Part shown: in pieces, positions 35,530 through 44,069 of the stretch | Layout: every line of letters starts with the position of its first letter | Position numbering within the stretch: the first letter of the stretch is position 1 | From: Asticcacaulis tiandongensis | GTDB lineage: Bacteria; Pseudomonadota; Alphaproteobacteria; Caulobacterales; Caulobacteraceae | NCBI RefSeq assembly: GCF_006475605.1 | Contig: NZ_SSBC01000010.1 | Span: 682,001-746,000 of the forward strand | DNA length: 64,000 nt | Direction of reading: 5' to 3' | The notes under the pieces: model-generated | Seen by the model: the letters and a program-made list of their open reading frames with translations, nothing else | What the model was told of the DNA's origin: nothing | Databases searched by the model: none | Translations under genes and position numbers: made by a program

Positions 35530-35922
35530 TTACGGCTTCCACGCTTCGTAATCGCCGCTCGACTTCTGACGCTCGGCTTCGGCGTTCAGTGACCCCTTGG
35601 GGAAACGGGCAAACGGTGTGCCGGAAAAATTCGGCAGGTGCGGCTTTTCCCATGCTTTTTTCGGCAGGGCAGCTTCGGTCGGCGTATCGTCGTACATATA
35701 GTGCATCCAGCCGTGCCAGTCGGGCGGGATCTTCGAGGCGTCGGCATAGCCCTTATAGATGACAAAGCGACGCTTCTTGTCGCCATAGCTTTCTTTCAGG
35801 GTACGGGCTTCGTAATACTTGTTGCCGAACTCATCGGTGCCCACGTGGTTGGCGGAACGAAAAATGGTCCACAGCGTCCCTAAGGTCGCGCCGTTCCACC
35901 AGGTGAATGCCTTATCCAACAC
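35530..35922 (-). CDS. Complex I accessory subunit, NDUFA12 family
   Basis: A 130-residue member of the NADH:ubiquinone oxidoreductase 17.2-kDa subunit family (NDUFA12/B17.2), an accessory subunit found in mitochondria and Alphaproteobacteria. The core shows VGTDEFGNKYYEAR, RRFVIYKGYADASKIPPDWHGWMHY and a Pro-rich end. It probably sits at the peripheral arm of complex I, though the main nuo genes are not in this window. It is the first gene of a two-gene unit with the DUF2155 protein and is divergent from the NrdJ-like gene. Confidence 0.93.
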   Translation of the reverse strand: MLDKAFTWWNGATLGTLWTIFRSANHVGTDEFGNKYYEARTLKESYGDKKRRFVIYKGYADASKIPPDWHGWMHYMYDDTPTEAALPKKAWEKPHLPNFSGTPFARFPKGSLNAEAERQKSSGDYEAWKP

Positions 35923-36144
35923 GGGTTTTTTCCCTTAAAACACTAGATATCAGGCCGCTTGTAAGTCCAAAACGCCCCCAAGGCAAGCCAAAGACGCAAG
36001 CAATACCACGGGATAAACGCCGCGGCATACAATCAACATATTGTGGATCAAATTCACACGCACCACCAGATTTATTGCGCAAAAGGCAATTAACCCTTAA
36101 ACTGATGATAATATGGCGGTGCCCCACAGGAGCCTTGAAGAAAA

Positions 36145-38943
36145 ATGCGCAGCGATTCTTATCTTCCTGCCTCAGATTTCGCACAGCAACTGAACCTCAA
36201 CCTGTCGCCGGAAGTGCGTGAGATTGAACGCCTGGGGCATTTTGAAACGATTCTCTGCCCGCGTGACTGGACGCAGGCGCAGGCCGAAGCCTGGCTTGAC
36301 TGGGCGTCCGCCCTGCCCGCCGATTTACCTCAGGGTACGGATAAGGACGCTCACGCCCCTGACGCCTTCAGCGATATATTCGAAGGGGCCATTGATGCCT
36401 ATGTAAGCCGTCTGAGCGCCTGGGGAAAGGCGCTCGGCTACTTCACAGACGCCCCTGAGGCCAGCCATTTCTGGCGTGAACTCAGGGCGTCTCTGCTGCT
36501 GGGTTTCGCCGCACCGGCACAAAGCCTGCGCGGCGGCCACCGGTTACATCCACTAGCCGAAGACCAGTTACCGGAACCGACCGAAAGCCGGTTTCTGGCG
36601 CTTGATGATCATGCGACTACGGCGGCCCTGCATAATCTTCTGGTGACGGCGCGTTCCGAAACCATCGCCAAGGCCGCCTCTGATCAGCTTCATGCCGCCC
36701 TGTCCGATATATCCGCCGCCATTGCCCGCACAGACGGGCCGCAACGCCTGAGCTTGCAACACAATCCGGCTCTGGCCCGTGCCGCCCTTAAGGCCCGTAA
36801 ACTTGGGGCCACCGATTCACTCATTCAGCTGACCATTCAGTCAAGCCGCAATCTCGGTGAAGACACGCCCCTGCCCGACTGGTCGCAAAAACACGTCACC
36901 CCTGAGAGTGCCGCTTCGGCACCAACCATTGTCACGGCCGCGCGGGACATGATTGCCGCCGGTGATCCGTCTGCGCGTCTGGCGGCGCAGACCGCTTTTG
37001 AAAGCGGGCGTTTATGGCTTTGTTTTGATCCTCAGGCCGCCGAAGCGCTTGAGGCCAGCCTCATGGCCCCGCGTGCCGCTATCAACGCCTATGCGTTTCT
37101 GACAGATGACGGCTTTGACATCGACGGCTTCAGCGCCTGTGTGCGTCTGTGGACCATTGCCCTCGATATTGAGGCGTCGATTGCCTATAGCGCCTCGCAC
37201 ACCGCCGCCGCCCTTCTGAAGCGTCAACGGCCTCTGGCCCTGACCATAGCCGGTCTGAGTGATTGCCTGATGGCGCAGAACCTGAGCTATGGCCATGCAG
37301 ACGGGATCGACTTTGCCACAAGCCTGATGGCCCTGATGAATAGCGAATGCCTGCTGACCTCGGCGCATCTGGCGGTGCGGCTTGGGGCCTGTAAGGGCTT
37401 TAGTTCTGAGCGCGACCATTACCTTCATGGCCTGTCGCAAAAACCCTATCGGCTTGGCGCACTCAAAGGCTCCGGCCAGATCAAGGCGCATTGCCTGACG
37501 GCAGCGCAGGAAACCCTGAAACTGGCCAAAGCGACCGGCCTGCGCAACACCCAGATTGCCGCCCTGTTTGCCGACGAAGACCTGAGCTTACGTATCGGTC
37601 GCCCTTTAGGCGATGCCCCGGTCACAAGGCTTACGGCGACGCTGGAGAGCGAAGACGTCGCAGAAGTGCGCATCCTGCATGATGCAGTGCGCAAGGCCGT
37701 GAGCGATACAGACACGCTCGATAGACTGCGCCTGCATGTTCTGGGTAGCCGCAGCCTCTATGATGCGCCGCATATCAACGCTCAAAGCCTCAAGGCCAGG
37801 GGTTTGAGCGAGGTTGAAATCGGTCAGGTTGATGCCGCCCTGACAACCGCTTTCAATTTGCAATCAGCTTTTTCAACCGCTGTGCTTGATGCCGATTTCA
37901 TAAAGGATATCTGGGGCATAGATGATGAGGCTCTTGAGGCACCCGATTTCAGCCTCCTGAGCCTGATGGGCTTTGAGCCTGAGGCAATCGCCGCCGCCGA
38001 AGCCCATATCTTCGGACATGACACTATTGAAGGCCTTGAGCTCGACAGCGGTCTTAAGGCGGTTCTGTCGCCGCCGTCGCTTAAGATGCGCCTGCATATG
38101 CGTCAGGCCCTTGAGGCCTTTACAGGTGCCCCCGCCTCTGTGCCCATCAGGCTTAACGGGGATCAGACGCCTACGGATGCCCTCAAGCTTATGGCACTGG
38201 CCGCTGCCGAAGGTCTCGGGGCCGTCAGTTTTGTCCATAGACCGGCACCGGTGAACCAGCCACTCGATATTCCTGAATTTGAAGACGCACCGAAACGGAG
38301 TCTGCCCGAGGCCACGCACCCTGCCGAACCGGTGCAAAAGATTGTCGAAAAAATTGTCGAACGCGACCGCAGCCGTCAGAAACTGCCTGACCGGCGTAAG
38401 GGCTACATCCAGAAAGCCAGTGTCGGCGGCCATAAGGTCTATATCCATACCGGCGAATATGACGACGGTGCATTGGGCGAAATCTTCATCGATATGCACA
38501 AGGAAGGCGCGGCCTTCCGATCGCTGATGAACAATTTCGCCATCGCCGTATCGATTGGCCTGCAATATGGCGTGCCGCTCGATGAATTTGTCGATGCCTT
38601 TGTCTTTACGCGCTTTGAGCCAGCAGGCCCCGTATCGGGTAATGACTCGATCAAATCCGCCACTTCGATTCTTGACTATATTTTCCGTGAACTGGCCATT
38701 TCCTATATGGGCCGCGACGATCTGGCCAATGCCGATCCCGATGCGCTCAATGCCGATGGTCTGGGGCAGGGTCACGGAAGCGGCCTTAAGGAGGAAGGTG
38801 ACGGCGAAGCCATGGCCGCCTCACAGTTCATTTCCAAAGGCTTTATGCGCGGGCAACCGGACAATCTGGTCGTTGTCCCCTTCAACCGCAAACCGGAAAC
38901 GCCCCGCGAGCCAGACCACCTTAACGAAGCCAATAACGAGTAA
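36145..38943 (+). CDS. NrdJ-like protein, apparently without catalytic core
   Basis: A 932-residue uninterrupted frame. Residues ~746-910 match the conserved C-terminal domain of alphaproteobacterial B12-dependent (class II) ribonucleotide reductase: KLPDRRKGY, VGGHKVYIHTGEYDDGALGE, FIDMHKEGAAFRSLMNNF and GNDSIKSATSILDY. Weaker NrdJ similarity persists at residues ~313-410 (FDIDGFSACVRLWT) and ~507-690 (INAQSLKARGLSEVEIGQ). I cannot find the glycyl/thiyl-radical loop, the NPC cysteine region, the GSGTGSNFS-like phosphate loop or a C-terminal redox CxxC. The protein is about 270 residues shorter than family length as I know it. It may be a pseudoenzyme with a regulatory or scaffold role. The start has GAAGAA upstream. 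Confidence 0.75.
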   Translation: MRSDSYLPASDFAQQLNLNLSPEVREIERLGHFETILCPRDWTQAQAEAWLDWASALPADLPQGTDKDAHAPDAFSDIFEGAIDAYVSRLSAWGKALGYFTDAPEASHFWRELRASLLLGFAAPAQSLRGGHRLHPLAEDQLPEPTESRFLALDDHATTAALHNLLVTARSETIAKAASDQLHAALSDISAAIARTDGPQRLSLQHNPALARAALKARKLGATDSLIQLTIQSSRNLGEDTPLPDWSQKHVTPESAASAPTIVTAARDMIAAGDPSARLAAQTAFESGRLWLCFDPQAAEALEASLMAPRAAINAYAFLTDDGFDIDGFSACVRLWTIALDIEASIAYSASHTAAALLKRQRPLALTIAGLSDCLMAQNLSYGHADGIDFATSLMALMNSECLLTSAHLAVRLGACKGFSSERDHYLHGLSQKPYRLGALKGSGQIKAHCLTAAQETLKLAKATGLRNTQIAALFADEDLSLRIGRPLGDAPVTRLTATLESEDVAEVRILHDAVRKAVSDTDTLDRLRLHVLGSRSLYDAPHINAQSLKARGLSEVEIGQVDAALTTAFNLQSAFSTAVLDADFIKDIWGIDDEALEAPDFSLLSLMGFEPEAIAAAEAHIFGHDTIEGLELDSGLKAVLSPPSLKMRLHMRQALEAFTGAPASVPIRLNGDQTPTDALKLMALAAAEGLGAVSFVHRPAPVNQPLDIPEFEDAPKRSLPEATHPAEPVQKIVEKIVERDRSRQKLPDRRKGYIQKASVGGHKVYIHTGEYDDGALGEIFIDMHKEGAAFRSLMNNFAIAVSIGLQYGVPLDEFVDAFVFTRFEPAGPVSGNDSIKSATSILDYIFRELAISYMGRDDLANADPDALNADGLGQGHGSGLKEEGDGEAMAASQFISKGFMRGQPDNLVVVPFNRKPETPREPDHLNEANNE

Positions 38944-39015
38944 CCGCGCACCGGACGGTAGCCTAAGGCGCAGAATTTGCTTATAGTCGGGCAGATTATT
39001 GCAAGGTGTCCCAAG

Positions 39016-39504
39016 ATGAAACCCATTGTTCTGGCTATTGCCCTTATCGCCGCGGCGACCACGCCCGCTCTGGCCCAGAATGCCGCACAGATCAACAAGG
39101 CGCGCGGCGGCTCAAGCTGCGCGGGCTGCAATCTGTTTCAGGCTGATTTCTCAAACCGCACCTTAAGCGGCAAAAACTTTTCCGGCGCACGTCTGCGTCA
39201 GGCTGATCTGAGCCTCGGCACCTTCAACCGCAGCAATTTTTCCGGTGGTGACCTGAGGGACGTCAATGCCTTTGGCGGTCTGTTTTCCAATGCAAACTTT
39301 GCCAATGCCAACCTGACTAATGCCAGCTTTGTCGGCACCTATCTTGAGGGCGCAAACTTTTCCGGCGCGAACCTCAGAGGTGTGAACTTCTCAGGTGCCG
39401 AGATGGGTTCGGCACGCGGCATCACCCAGTCCCAGATGGATCAGGCCTGCGGCGACCGCTCCACCATTGCTCCGCGCGGCATCCGCATTCCGGTGTGCCA
39501 ATAG
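39016..39504 (+). CDS. Secreted pentapeptide-repeat protein
   Basis: A 162-residue protein with a Sec signal peptide (MKPIVLAIALIAAATTPALAQ). Pentapeptide repeats of the A(D/N)LXX type follow at about residues 45-125 (ADFSN, KNFSG, ADLSL, SNFSG, ANFAN, ANLTN, ANFSG, ANLRG), which form a right-handed quadrilateral beta-helix. Two cysteines near the mature start (CAGC) and two near the end could form disulfides. The periplasmic partner is unknown. I use the ATG at 39016 since it begins the signal peptide; the frame upstream is not protein-like. Confidence 0.85.
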   Translation: MKPIVLAIALIAAATTPALAQNAAQINKARGGSSCAGCNLFQADFSNRTLSGKNFSGARLRQADLSLGTFNRSNFSGGDLRDVNAFGGLFSNANFANANLTNASFVGTYLEGANFSGANLRGVNFSGAEMGSARGITQSQMDQACGDRSTIAPRGIRIPVCQ

Positions 39505-39505
39505 G

Positions 39506-39757
39506 CTAGACATCACCGCCATCCGTATCATTATCCGAAGAATCATCCCGATCGCGCTTGCGCCCGTAATCGGGATCGATCCATGTGTTCTCATGCCTTT
39601 TGTCTCTGGGTTTCCCCATGCTGTATAAAAGCAGCAAAAAAGGCATGAGCAATATCAGACTGGCAATAAGCAAAGGCCCAAAATCCACATCCGTAAGTGT
39701 TTGCGGCCCGCATCCCGTGAGGCCGCCTAAGGCCGAAACAACAGCTATCAATCGCAT
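39506..39757 (-). CDS. Small predicted lipoprotein / membrane protein
   Basis: An 83-residue protein of unknown function. The N-terminus has a short signal with a possible lipobox GLTGC (Cys16), then a single strong transmembrane segment (LLIASLILLMPFLLLLYSM, residues ~29-47) and a highly charged Asp/Arg/Lys tail. A GGGGA-rich ribosome-binding region precedes the ATG. It converges with the pentapeptide gene with a 1-base gap. Confidence 0.6.
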   Translation of the reverse strand: MRLIAVVSALGGLTGCGPQTLTDVDFGPLLIASLILLMPFLLLLYSMGKPRDKRHENTWIDPDYGRKRDRDDSSDNDTDGGDV

Positions 39758-39895
39758 CCCATCCCCCTCCCGTCATTTCAGTTTCCTTGCGCATTATTTG
39801 GACAAGTACGCGCTCAGGTGTAGCATGGAAGGCAGGCTCACCCAATGGGTGAGTCGCATCCAATCATCCTGAGGATGACAAACGGGAGGAAATAC

Positions 39896-40582
39896 ATGAT
39901 CAAGAAACTTAGCGCCGAAGCCTTCGGCACATTCTGGCTTGTTTTCGGCGGCGCAGGCAGTGCCGTACTGGCGGCGGGTTTTCCTGAACTGGGGATTGGC
40001 TTTGTTGGTGTGTCGCTGGCCTTCGGTCTGACGGTTCTGACGGCGGCCTATGCACTGGGCGGCATATCCGGCGGTCATTTTAATCCGGCGGTATCACTGG
40101 GTCTGGCGGTTGCCGGAAAATTCAGTTGGAGAGACCTTATCCCCTATTGGGTCGCTCAGGTGGTCGGCGGCCTTATTGCCGGTGGGGTTCTGTATCTGAT
40201 TGCCACAGGTAAGGCAGACGCCAGCATCGGCGGCTTTGCCACCAACGGCTATGGTGACTTGTCACCGGGCGGCTTTTCATTGACCGCTGTACTGATTGCC
40301 GAGGTTGTATTAACGGCCTTTTTTCTGATTATCATTCTGGGGGCCACCTCTGCGCGAGTACCGGCAGGCTTTGCGCCGATTGCCATTGGTCTGGCGCTGA
40401 CCCTTATTCACCTGATTTCCATTCCGGTGTCCAATACCTCGGTCAATCCGGCCCGCTCAACGGGGGTCGCCTTCTTTGCTGAAACTGCCGCCGTGCCGCA
40501 ATTGTGGGTCTTCTGGCTCGCGCCGCTGATCGGTGCCGCAATCGGGGGCATAATCTATAAGCTTCTGTGGGATAAGGCCTGA
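39896..40582 (+). CDS. aqpZ: Aquaporin Z
   Basis: A 228-residue inner-membrane water channel with six predicted membrane helices. Both NPA boxes are present, [14 protein letters not shown] and [10 protein letters not shown], with the arginine of the selectivity filter after the second. The residues around them match the water-selective AqpZ type more than glycerol facilitators. The ATG at 39896 follows GGGAGGA; the upstream ATG at 39845 is rejected. A strong terminator lies 23 bases after the stop, so it is transcribed alone. Confidence 0.95.
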   Translation: MIKKLSAEAFGTFWLVFGGAGSAVLAAGFPELGIGFVGVSLAFGLTVLTAAYALGGISGGHFNPAVSLGLAVAGKFSWRDLIPYWVAQVVGGLIAGGVLYLIATGKADASIGGFATNGYGDLSPGGFSLTAVLIAEVVLTAFFLIIILGATSARVPAGFAPIAIGLALTLIHLISIPVSNTSVNPARSTGVAFFAETAAVPQLWVFWLAPLIGAAIGGIIYKLLWDKA

Positions 40583-40604
40583 TCCCTTCCGGTTTTTACA
40601 GAAG

Positions 40605-40634
40605 GCGTCTCCGTTTACCGGAGACGCTTTTTTT
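40605..40634 (+). terminator. Intrinsic terminator of aqpZ
   Basis: A 9-bp perfect stem (GCGTCTCCG / CGGAGACGC) with loop TTTAC is followed directly by seven T. This is a textbook Rho-independent terminator 23 bases after the aquaporin stop codon. Confidence 0.93.
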
Positions 40635-40708
40635 ATGGGCTGCGACCTTACGCCCATTGTCATTTAGCCCGGTCAGCATACACTTGTGCCTGTCCACAGG
40701 AGGTCAAA

Positions 40709-40948
40709 ATGGCTAAAATTAATTTTCGTCTGATTGACAACAATACGGGCGAAGAGGTTAGCGCCTCAGATGATTTCGCCTTTGCGGTCGTGCCCGCTCT
40801 TCAGCATCACATCAACGATCCCGAACTGATCGAGCGCTATGGTGGCCCAGCCATTGTCCAGAAAGTTGTCGAAACCGGCAATAGCTATGACATCTATATA
40901 GACGGGACCGAACAACATATGAATACAGGTGATGCGGATGGCGACTGA
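40709..40948 (+). CDS. Hypothetical small acidic protein
   Basis: A 79-residue soluble acidic protein with no family that I recognise. It has a GGAGG ribosome-binding site 5 bases before the ATG, which supports a real gene. Composition is rich in Asp, Glu and Asn, ending DIYIDGTEQHMNTGDADGD. It stands alone between the aquaporin terminator and a secreted protein gene. Confidence 0.65.
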   Translation: MAKINFRLIDNNTGEEVSASDDFAFAVVPALQHHINDPELIERYGGPAIVQKVVETGNSYDIYIDGTEQHMNTGDADGD

Positions 40949-41015
40949 CGTTTCGCCCATAGGCACGACTCAGTTTCAGCGCTAGTCTCATAGCGCTGTC
41001 ACCAAGGGGGTCATT

Positions 41016-42053
41016 ATGGGGTTCAAATCTGCCTGTATTGTGTTTGCACTTGCCGCCATATCCTTTACGGGTCCGGGCGCTCAGGCCGCACCCCCGCCTG
41101 AAGTGGTCGCGGAGGCCATAGACCTTTATTTCGGCGATTACGATTATTCCGATCCCGAAGACGCCGCCTATGCGCCCCGTCCTGCGCCCAATCAGGCCGA
41201 TATATGGCTCAGGCAAAAGGTTCTACGGACGGTAAATCTGACCGGTGGCGCCAAGCCTGACTGGATGATAGATGTCGAACGCGCGCCCAGCGGCAGCCTG
41301 TGTGGCACCGGCGGTTGTCCTTTACAGATATGGGCCGCGGACGACAGCGGCAGCTACCGGCAGATATTTGCCGATCAGATCGGCTTTTATAAGCTCAAAC
41401 CGATCAAGGGTGAAAAGCACCAGTGGCTAGAGGTCAATCTGCACGGCACAGCCTGCGGCAGCTTTGGGGCCGACCCTTGTGCCTACGGATTTGAGTGGTC
41501 GCCTCAAAACCGGATCATCACCGGGTCCTTCCGATTTACGAAAACCCCTGTTGTGCGACCGGCACCTCTGCCTCAGGGGCATTACTGGGACGAAACCCAA
41601 GCCGATATAACCCCGCCGGATCTGATTGCCTTCCTCAGGCAGCAGCAACAGATATGTGTGGCCCAAGGCGGCGTTTATGACGGTCAGGCCGTTATCAATC
41701 GCACCCCCGACCTGAATGGTGACGGCATTGCTGACTGGAGCCTTGATGCCACAATGGCCTATTGCTATCGCGTAGAGCCGGTCACAGAAGATACCTCTGA
41801 TGATGACTGCAATCGCCTTGCCTGCGTTAATCGTCTTTATCTGTCGCGTAGGGAAGATGACCGCGTGACATGGCATGAGGGGCCGGAACTGGGGACAACA
41901 CCCTATGGCTATGAACTGCACCCCAACGGCACGGTCAGGGTCGTCAAGGTTGTGGCCAATGAAAAGGCCACGGACGACAATCCCTATGGCTGCGACACTT
42001 TTACGCTGCGCGATTGTCAGCTTGAGACGCTTAACCTCTCGCCAAGTCTTTAG
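41016..42053 (+). CDS. Hypothetical secreted protein with Ca-binding-like loop
   Basis: A 345-residue predicted periplasmic protein: a signal peptide ends near residue 24 (FTGPGAQAA), and eleven cysteines, several as near neighbours (LCGTGGC, CNRLAC), suggest disulfides. PDLNGDGIADW is a calcium-binding-like loop of the FG-GAP/dockerin type. I recognise no named family for the full protein. It ends 40 bases before the cytochrome c gene, possibly in the same transcript. Confidence 0.7.
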   Translation: MGFKSACIVFALAAISFTGPGAQAAPPPEVVAEAIDLYFGDYDYSDPEDAAYAPRPAPNQADIWLRQKVLRTVNLTGGAKPDWMIDVERAPSGSLCGTGGCPLQIWAADDSGSYRQIFADQIGFYKLKPIKGEKHQWLEVNLHGTACGSFGADPCAYGFEWSPQNRIITGSFRFTKTPVVRPAPLPQGHYWDETQADITPPDLIAFLRQQQQICVAQGGVYDGQAVINRTPDLNGDGIADWSLDATMAYCYRVEPVTEDTSDDDCNRLACVNRLYLSRREDDRVTWHEGPELGTTPYGYELHPNGTVRVVKVVANEKATDDNPYGCDTFTLRDCQLETLNLSPSL

Positions 42054-42093
42054 GACTCTAGTAGACCCTTGGCTGCACCTGAAGGAGGCGACT

Positions 42094-42609
42094 ATGCGCA
42101 GGATTATGTCTTTAACCGTTGTCACAGGCCTTATGTTCGGACTGGTCGCCTGTGGTTCGGAGCCTTCTGGGCCGACGGGTTCGCAACCCGCTGCCACGCC
42201 GCCGGCCCCTGCCGTAGCCCCCGTTCCTGCGGGCCTTTCGGTTGAGGAAAAGGCTGAGCTTCAGGCCGCCCTGCCCGCTCCCTATAACACTGCCGATCTG
42301 GCTGACGGTCAGAAGCAGTGGAACAAGTGCCGCGCCTGTCATACGCTGGTGCCGGGCGGTGCCAATATGGTCGGCCCCAATCTCTATGGCGTGTTTGGTA
42401 AGGTGGCAGGTACCCACGAAGGCTATACTTATTCAGAGCCGATGAAGGCCTATGCCAAGACCTGGGACTTTGCCACGCTGGATGCCTATCTGACCAAGCC
42501 CTCCGCCGAAGTGCCCGGCACCAAGATGGGCTTTATCGGCATAAAGGATGAGCAGCAGCGCCACAATCTGATTGCCTGGCTTAAGATTGAGACAACGCCA
42601 AAGCCTTAA
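42094..42609 (+). CDS. Membrane-anchored c-type cytochrome
   Basis: A 171-residue monoheme cytochrome c. It has a lipoprotein-type N-terminus (lipobox FGLVAC, Cys20), a Pro/Ala linker and a class I cytochrome c domain. The heme motif is CRACH (Cys79, Cys82, His83), with VGPNLYGVFG after it and a likely axial Met in GTKMGFIGI. It resembles the soluble c2/c552-like carriers that pass electrons to terminal oxidases. GAAGGAGG precedes the ATG. Its stop codon is the first base of a long palindrome. Confidence 0.9.
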   Translation: MRRIMSLTVVTGLMFGLVACGSEPSGPTGSQPAATPPAPAVAPVPAGLSVEEKAELQAALPAPYNTADLADGQKQWNKCRACHTLVPGGANMVGPNLYGVFGKVAGTHEGYTYSEPMKAYAKTWDFATLDAYLTKPSAEVPGTKMGFIGIKDEQQRHNLIAWLKIETTPKP

Positions 42610-42751
42610 GAGACTGTCTCAAAAGGTCATTTTCTGGCCTGCAAAGCCGCATCTTCTGCGCTTCCGATGCTCACGTACCTATGTACGCTGTGCTTCGGTT
42701 CTCGAAGACACGTCTTTTCGCCACAGACTCCAACCTCCTGAAACAGTCTCT
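42609..42751. repeat. 143-bp imperfect palindrome between convergent genes
   Basis: Outer arms AGAGACTGTCTCA and TGAAACAGTCTCT enclose inner arms that pair imperfectly down to a CGTAC-CTAT-GTACG centre. The element begins in the cytochrome c stop codon and ends in the stop codon of the convergent outer-membrane protein gene, so it fills the whole gap. It could be a double-sided terminator or a small mobile palindromic element. Confidence 0.75.
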
Positions 42752-43532
42752 AAAACGCTTTCCATAGCGACAGAGCTGCGCCACTCACCTCAGGGACATT
42801 TTTTCCATAGAGTGTCTGGCGGGCGCTCAGTTGCAGATTGAGGTCATTTTCAGGCCCAAAGGCGCGGACAACACTCAGTTCGCCATTGACCCATACGGCC
42901 TGAAAATTGTCTTCAATATCGGTCCGGCCATCAAAAACCTGCGCCAGAACCATCCATTTTTCATTCGGCTTGAGCCCCAGCGTGACATCGCCGCGCCACT
43001 GATCGGCATCGTGGCTGCGCATACGTCGCGCCAGTTGAATATCAACAAAGGACGGTATGCCCCTGAACGTGAAATTACGCCCCAGATAGCCCCTGAGCTC
43101 GATATCTGTACTGTCGGGGCGTCCGTCCTCAAAGGCGTTGCGCCGCCCCTGCCCCAGCCCTTCGGCGCTGATGCCCAGACTGAGGACCGTTTTCTCTGTG
43201 CGGAGGAAATTATAGCGGGCCCCGATTTCCACGGAACCCAGCCCGGAAAAAGACTCCCACTCGGTCTGGTAATCCTGAAAATTGACCTTGCCCGTCAGGC
43301 TGATGCGCTCGGTCAGGCCATAGTCAACGAAAACAGACACTGACTTTTCTTCCCAGCCATCCAGTTCAACACCGCGATTGCCCTGCGCGTCATAGGCCTG
43401 AGTGGCTCTGGCCAGTTCGGCGCGGCTGATGACCTGTATGTGGCCGATTTCCTGAGGCCATGCGCCCGCAACACCCTGCGCCGGAAACCCTCCGGCGCAT
43501 ATTACCACACATAATCGTAAAAATGATCTCAT
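42750..43532 (-). CDS. Predicted outer-membrane beta-barrel protein
   Basis: A 260-residue protein with an N-terminal signal peptide (to about residue 24) and alternating amphipathic beta strands, for example SVSVFVDYGLTERISLTGKV and GSVEIGARYNF. It ends in Phe (LSLWKAF), the outer-membrane sorting signal read by BamA. I recognise no family; a small eight- to ten-strand barrel is likely. GGGGGG precedes the ATG at 43532. Confidence 0.75.
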   Translation of the reverse strand: MRSFLRLCVVICAGGFPAQGVAGAWPQEIGHIQVISRAELARATQAYDAQGNRGVELDGWEEKSVSVFVDYGLTERISLTGKVNFQDYQTEWESFSGLGSVEIGARYNFLRTEKTVLSLGISAEGLGQGRRNAFEDGRPDSTDIELRGYLGRNFTFRGIPSFVDIQLARRMRSHDADQWRGDVTLGLKPNEKWMVLAQVFDGRTDIEDNFQAVWVNGELSVVRAFGPENDLNLQLSARQTLYGKNVPEVSGAALSLWKAF

Positions 43533-43554
43533 GAGCCCCCCTCGCAAAACCGAA

Positions 43555-44046
43555 TCAGGCCGGTTTTACGAAAAGTCTGCCCTCATAAACCTTAACAACC
43601 TTCACCTTGGCTTCAGGCAGTATGGGGGCCTGATCGTTAGAGGCATGTTCGTAGACCGCAGGCCATTCAACCCCATCCAGAATGACCCGTCCGATATTTT
43701 CGTGCCCGCTGATGTCATCAAAGGCTTCGATGACAATGGCCTCACGACCTACCAGCCGTAAGTGGCTGTCATTAATATCGGGCACCGGATCCTTGACCTT
43801 GAGATAGCGCTTGGCAAGCACCGCCAGTCCCATGGTCAGGACGAAAAATACGACGATCTGCACAAACAAGTTGGGCAGACCTGTCAGGGTCAACAGAGCC
43901 ACTACCCCCGCAGCCGCCGCCGGCCACAACAGCCACTGCGTACCAATAAGGGCTTCAAACCCCAATATGACACCACAGATAACCAGCCAGACCCAAAAGG
44001 CCTGAAAGCCTGCAGGGTGGGCAAACAACAGATCAATCACAGTCAT
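43555..44046 (-). CDS. NfeD-like membrane protein
   Basis: A 163-residue NfeD family protein of the short type: three to four membrane helices (residues ~10-85) and a C-terminal OB-fold domain (LRLVGREAIVIEAF ... GRVILDGVEWPAV). Short NfeD proteins partner with SPFH proteins, and this gene starts 23 bases after the QmcA-like SPFH stop, so the two form a typical membrane-microdomain or membrane-protein-quality operon. Confidence 0.9.
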   Translation of the reverse strand: MTVIDLLFAHPAGFQAFWVWLVICGVILGFEALIGTQWLLWPAAAAGVVALLTLTGLPNLFVQIVVFFVLTMGLAVLAKRYLKVKDPVPDINDSHLRLVGREAIVIEAFDDISGHENIGRVILDGVEWPAVYEHASNDQAPILPEAKVKVVKVYEGRLFVKPA

Positions 44047-44069
44047 ACGTGTCTCCCCCGTTCAAGGGT

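Noticed and set aside
37873-38775. 300-codon minus-strand frame within the NrdJ-like gene
   Set aside because: The plus frame here contains the strongly conserved NrdJ C-terminal domain, so the minus frame is a shadow.
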